Shown here: piece by piece, positions 63,121-64,000 of the stretch
Layout: each line of letters opens with the position of its first letter
How positions within the stretch are numbered: position 1 is the first letter of the stretch
Source: Deltaproteobacteria bacterium
Lineage (GTDB): Bacteria > JADJOY01
NCBI GenBank assembly: GCA_016713535.1
Contig: JADJOY010000004.1
Location: forward strand, 371,992-435,991
DNA: 64,000 nucleotides
Direction of reading: 5' to 3'
Made by a program: the position numbers and the translations under genes
Notes under the pieces: generated by a model
The model's database searches: none
What the model was told of the DNA's origin: nothing
The model's input: the letters and a program-made list of their open reading frames with translations, nothing else

Positions 63121-64000
63121 GTGAACACCGCGCCATCGCGTGCTGGCTTCCCGCGCTCCACGTCGCGGGGGCTGGCCGCGCGATGCGCGGGGATCGCGTT
63201 GCTCGTGCTGGTGCTTCGCCAGCACGCGGCGGCGCAGTCCGGCGCGCTCGCGCCGACACCCGACGCCCCGAACCAGGTCCAGTTCACCGTCACCTACGAC
63301 GTGTACGCGCCGCACGACTGGACCTCGGCGCTCTCGCAACGAAGCTGGGTGGCGTTCGCCTACGACCCGCTGGCGCATCGCCTCGAGGTCCGTGACCTGC
63401 ACCTCTTCCCCGACGACGTGCCGCTGTGGTGCTTCGGGTTTCACGCGTGCTTCGGCTACTGCGCGATCGACATCGCGCTCGATCCCGCGGTGCCACCCCG
63501 GTCGCCGCCGCTGAGCCGGAGGGTCACCTGAGCCTCGCGATCCCCGTGCAGATGACCCACCGGCCCGCCTTCGCGACCGTGCGCTGCGACCAGTCCTGGG
63601 TCGAGACCGATCCCGCACGCTGTCGATGACCGGGACGTTCCGTTACGACGCCGCGACCGGCGGGTGTCCTCGCCGATTTCCTCGGCAGCGGAGGTGGGGA
63701 ATCGTCGGTGGGCTCGCGCACCTCGAGGTCACCCTCCAACTTCGGCGGCTTCACGCCCGTGCTCGACTCGCTCCCCGACCCGGTTCGCGTCGGCGCCGCG
63801 ATCGAGCTGAGCGGTGCCGGGATCTCGCCGGGATCGTTGCTCAAGGTCTTCGTCGCGACCGGCGAGGGTGCGGTCGACGTGTTGCCGTCGGGGATCAGCG
63901 CCCGGCGACGAGCGCGACCACGTGGACCGGCACGCTCCTGCCTCGTGGCCCGTCCCGGCCCCGGACGCGACGCTCCTCGGCAACGCTTCGCCTCGTTGCT
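63121..64000 (+). CDS. Secreted hypothetical protein, partial at the window edge, several frame breaks
   Basis: It starts at GTG 63121 with a Sec signal (CAGIALLVLVLRQHAAAQS). Protein-like sequence passes through different frames: QVQFTVTYDVYAPHDWT, FGFHACFGYCAIDIALDP, then LSLAIPVQMTHRPAF, then FGGFTPVLDSLPDPVRVGAA and GAGISPGSLLKVFVATGEG. The last part resembles cell-surface IPT/TIG-like linkers. At least three indels lie between 63500 and 64000, where the sequence seems least reliable. It is cut off by the window end. Confidence 0.45.

Overview
The window is very GC-rich and dense with genes. There are no rRNA or tRNA genes, phage genes or CRISPR arrays. The gene set (AddAB, YjbQ, MASE1-GGDEF, a TRAP importer with a TatT-like lipoprotein, GCDH-type acyl-CoA dehydrogenase, B12-binding radical SAM enzymes, a nos cluster without nosR, NorR, large lipoproteins) fits an environmental bacterium of the Myxococcota / former Deltaproteobacteria / Binatota kind. 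That placement is an inference; no taxonomic marker gene is present.

Layout. 0.1-4.2 kb, minus strand: lgt, a pseudokinase fused to a receiver domain, glutaryl-CoA dehydrogenase and yjbQ. 4.4-8.4 kb: a TetR repressor facing an aromatic-degradation operon (4-TM protein, FAD monooxygenase, FAH-family hydrolase), with two operator-like palindromes between them. 8.4-17.8 kb: a diguanylate cyclase divergent from addBA. 18-23.5 kb: a TRAP importer (dctP, fused dctQM), a methyltransferase, and a TatT-family lipoprotein on the other strand. 23.5-31.5 kb: an accessory stretch rich in dispersed hairpin repeats and one tandem array. It carries a secreted hypothetical, a phospholipase-D-like lipoprotein, a sugar-formyltransferase-like gene bracketed by direct repeats, an HTH protein, a thioredoxin-fold protein, and Smr and DUF971 proteins. 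31.4-38.6 kb: a PLP enzyme, a sigma-54 activator, an acyltransferase, a ferritin-like protein and MsrAB. 38.6-42.8 kb: a two-component system and a radical SAM enzyme.

43-54.4 kb is the most notable region. A complete N2O-reduction cluster (cytochrome c, nosZ, D, F, L, Y, an unknown membrane protein, a fasciclin protein) lies downstream of a norA-like hemerythrin gene. Divergent from norA is norR. The gap holds an exact-spacing sigma-54 promoter, and three GT-N7-AC sites lie across the gap and the 5' end of norR. Facing the cluster from the far end is a homologue of heme-copper oxidase subunit I. It keeps the low-spin heme ligands but has lost the CuB ligands, the cross-linked Tyr and the high-spin heme ligand, so it may be an electron-transfer protein rather than an oxidase.

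54.4-64 kb: a UvrD/PcrA helicase, a hypothetical protein, a large lipoprotein ending in dockerin-like repeats, an NFACT-R protein, a second radical SAM enzyme, and two poorly resolved secreted proteins at the right edge.

Two cautions apply. At least a dozen clearly functional genes are split by single-base indels, many in short C or G runs, which points to residual long-read assembly errors. I give whole-gene spans and note the break, so several CDS lengths are not multiples of three. Second, high GC creates very long spurious open frames, which I have left out.
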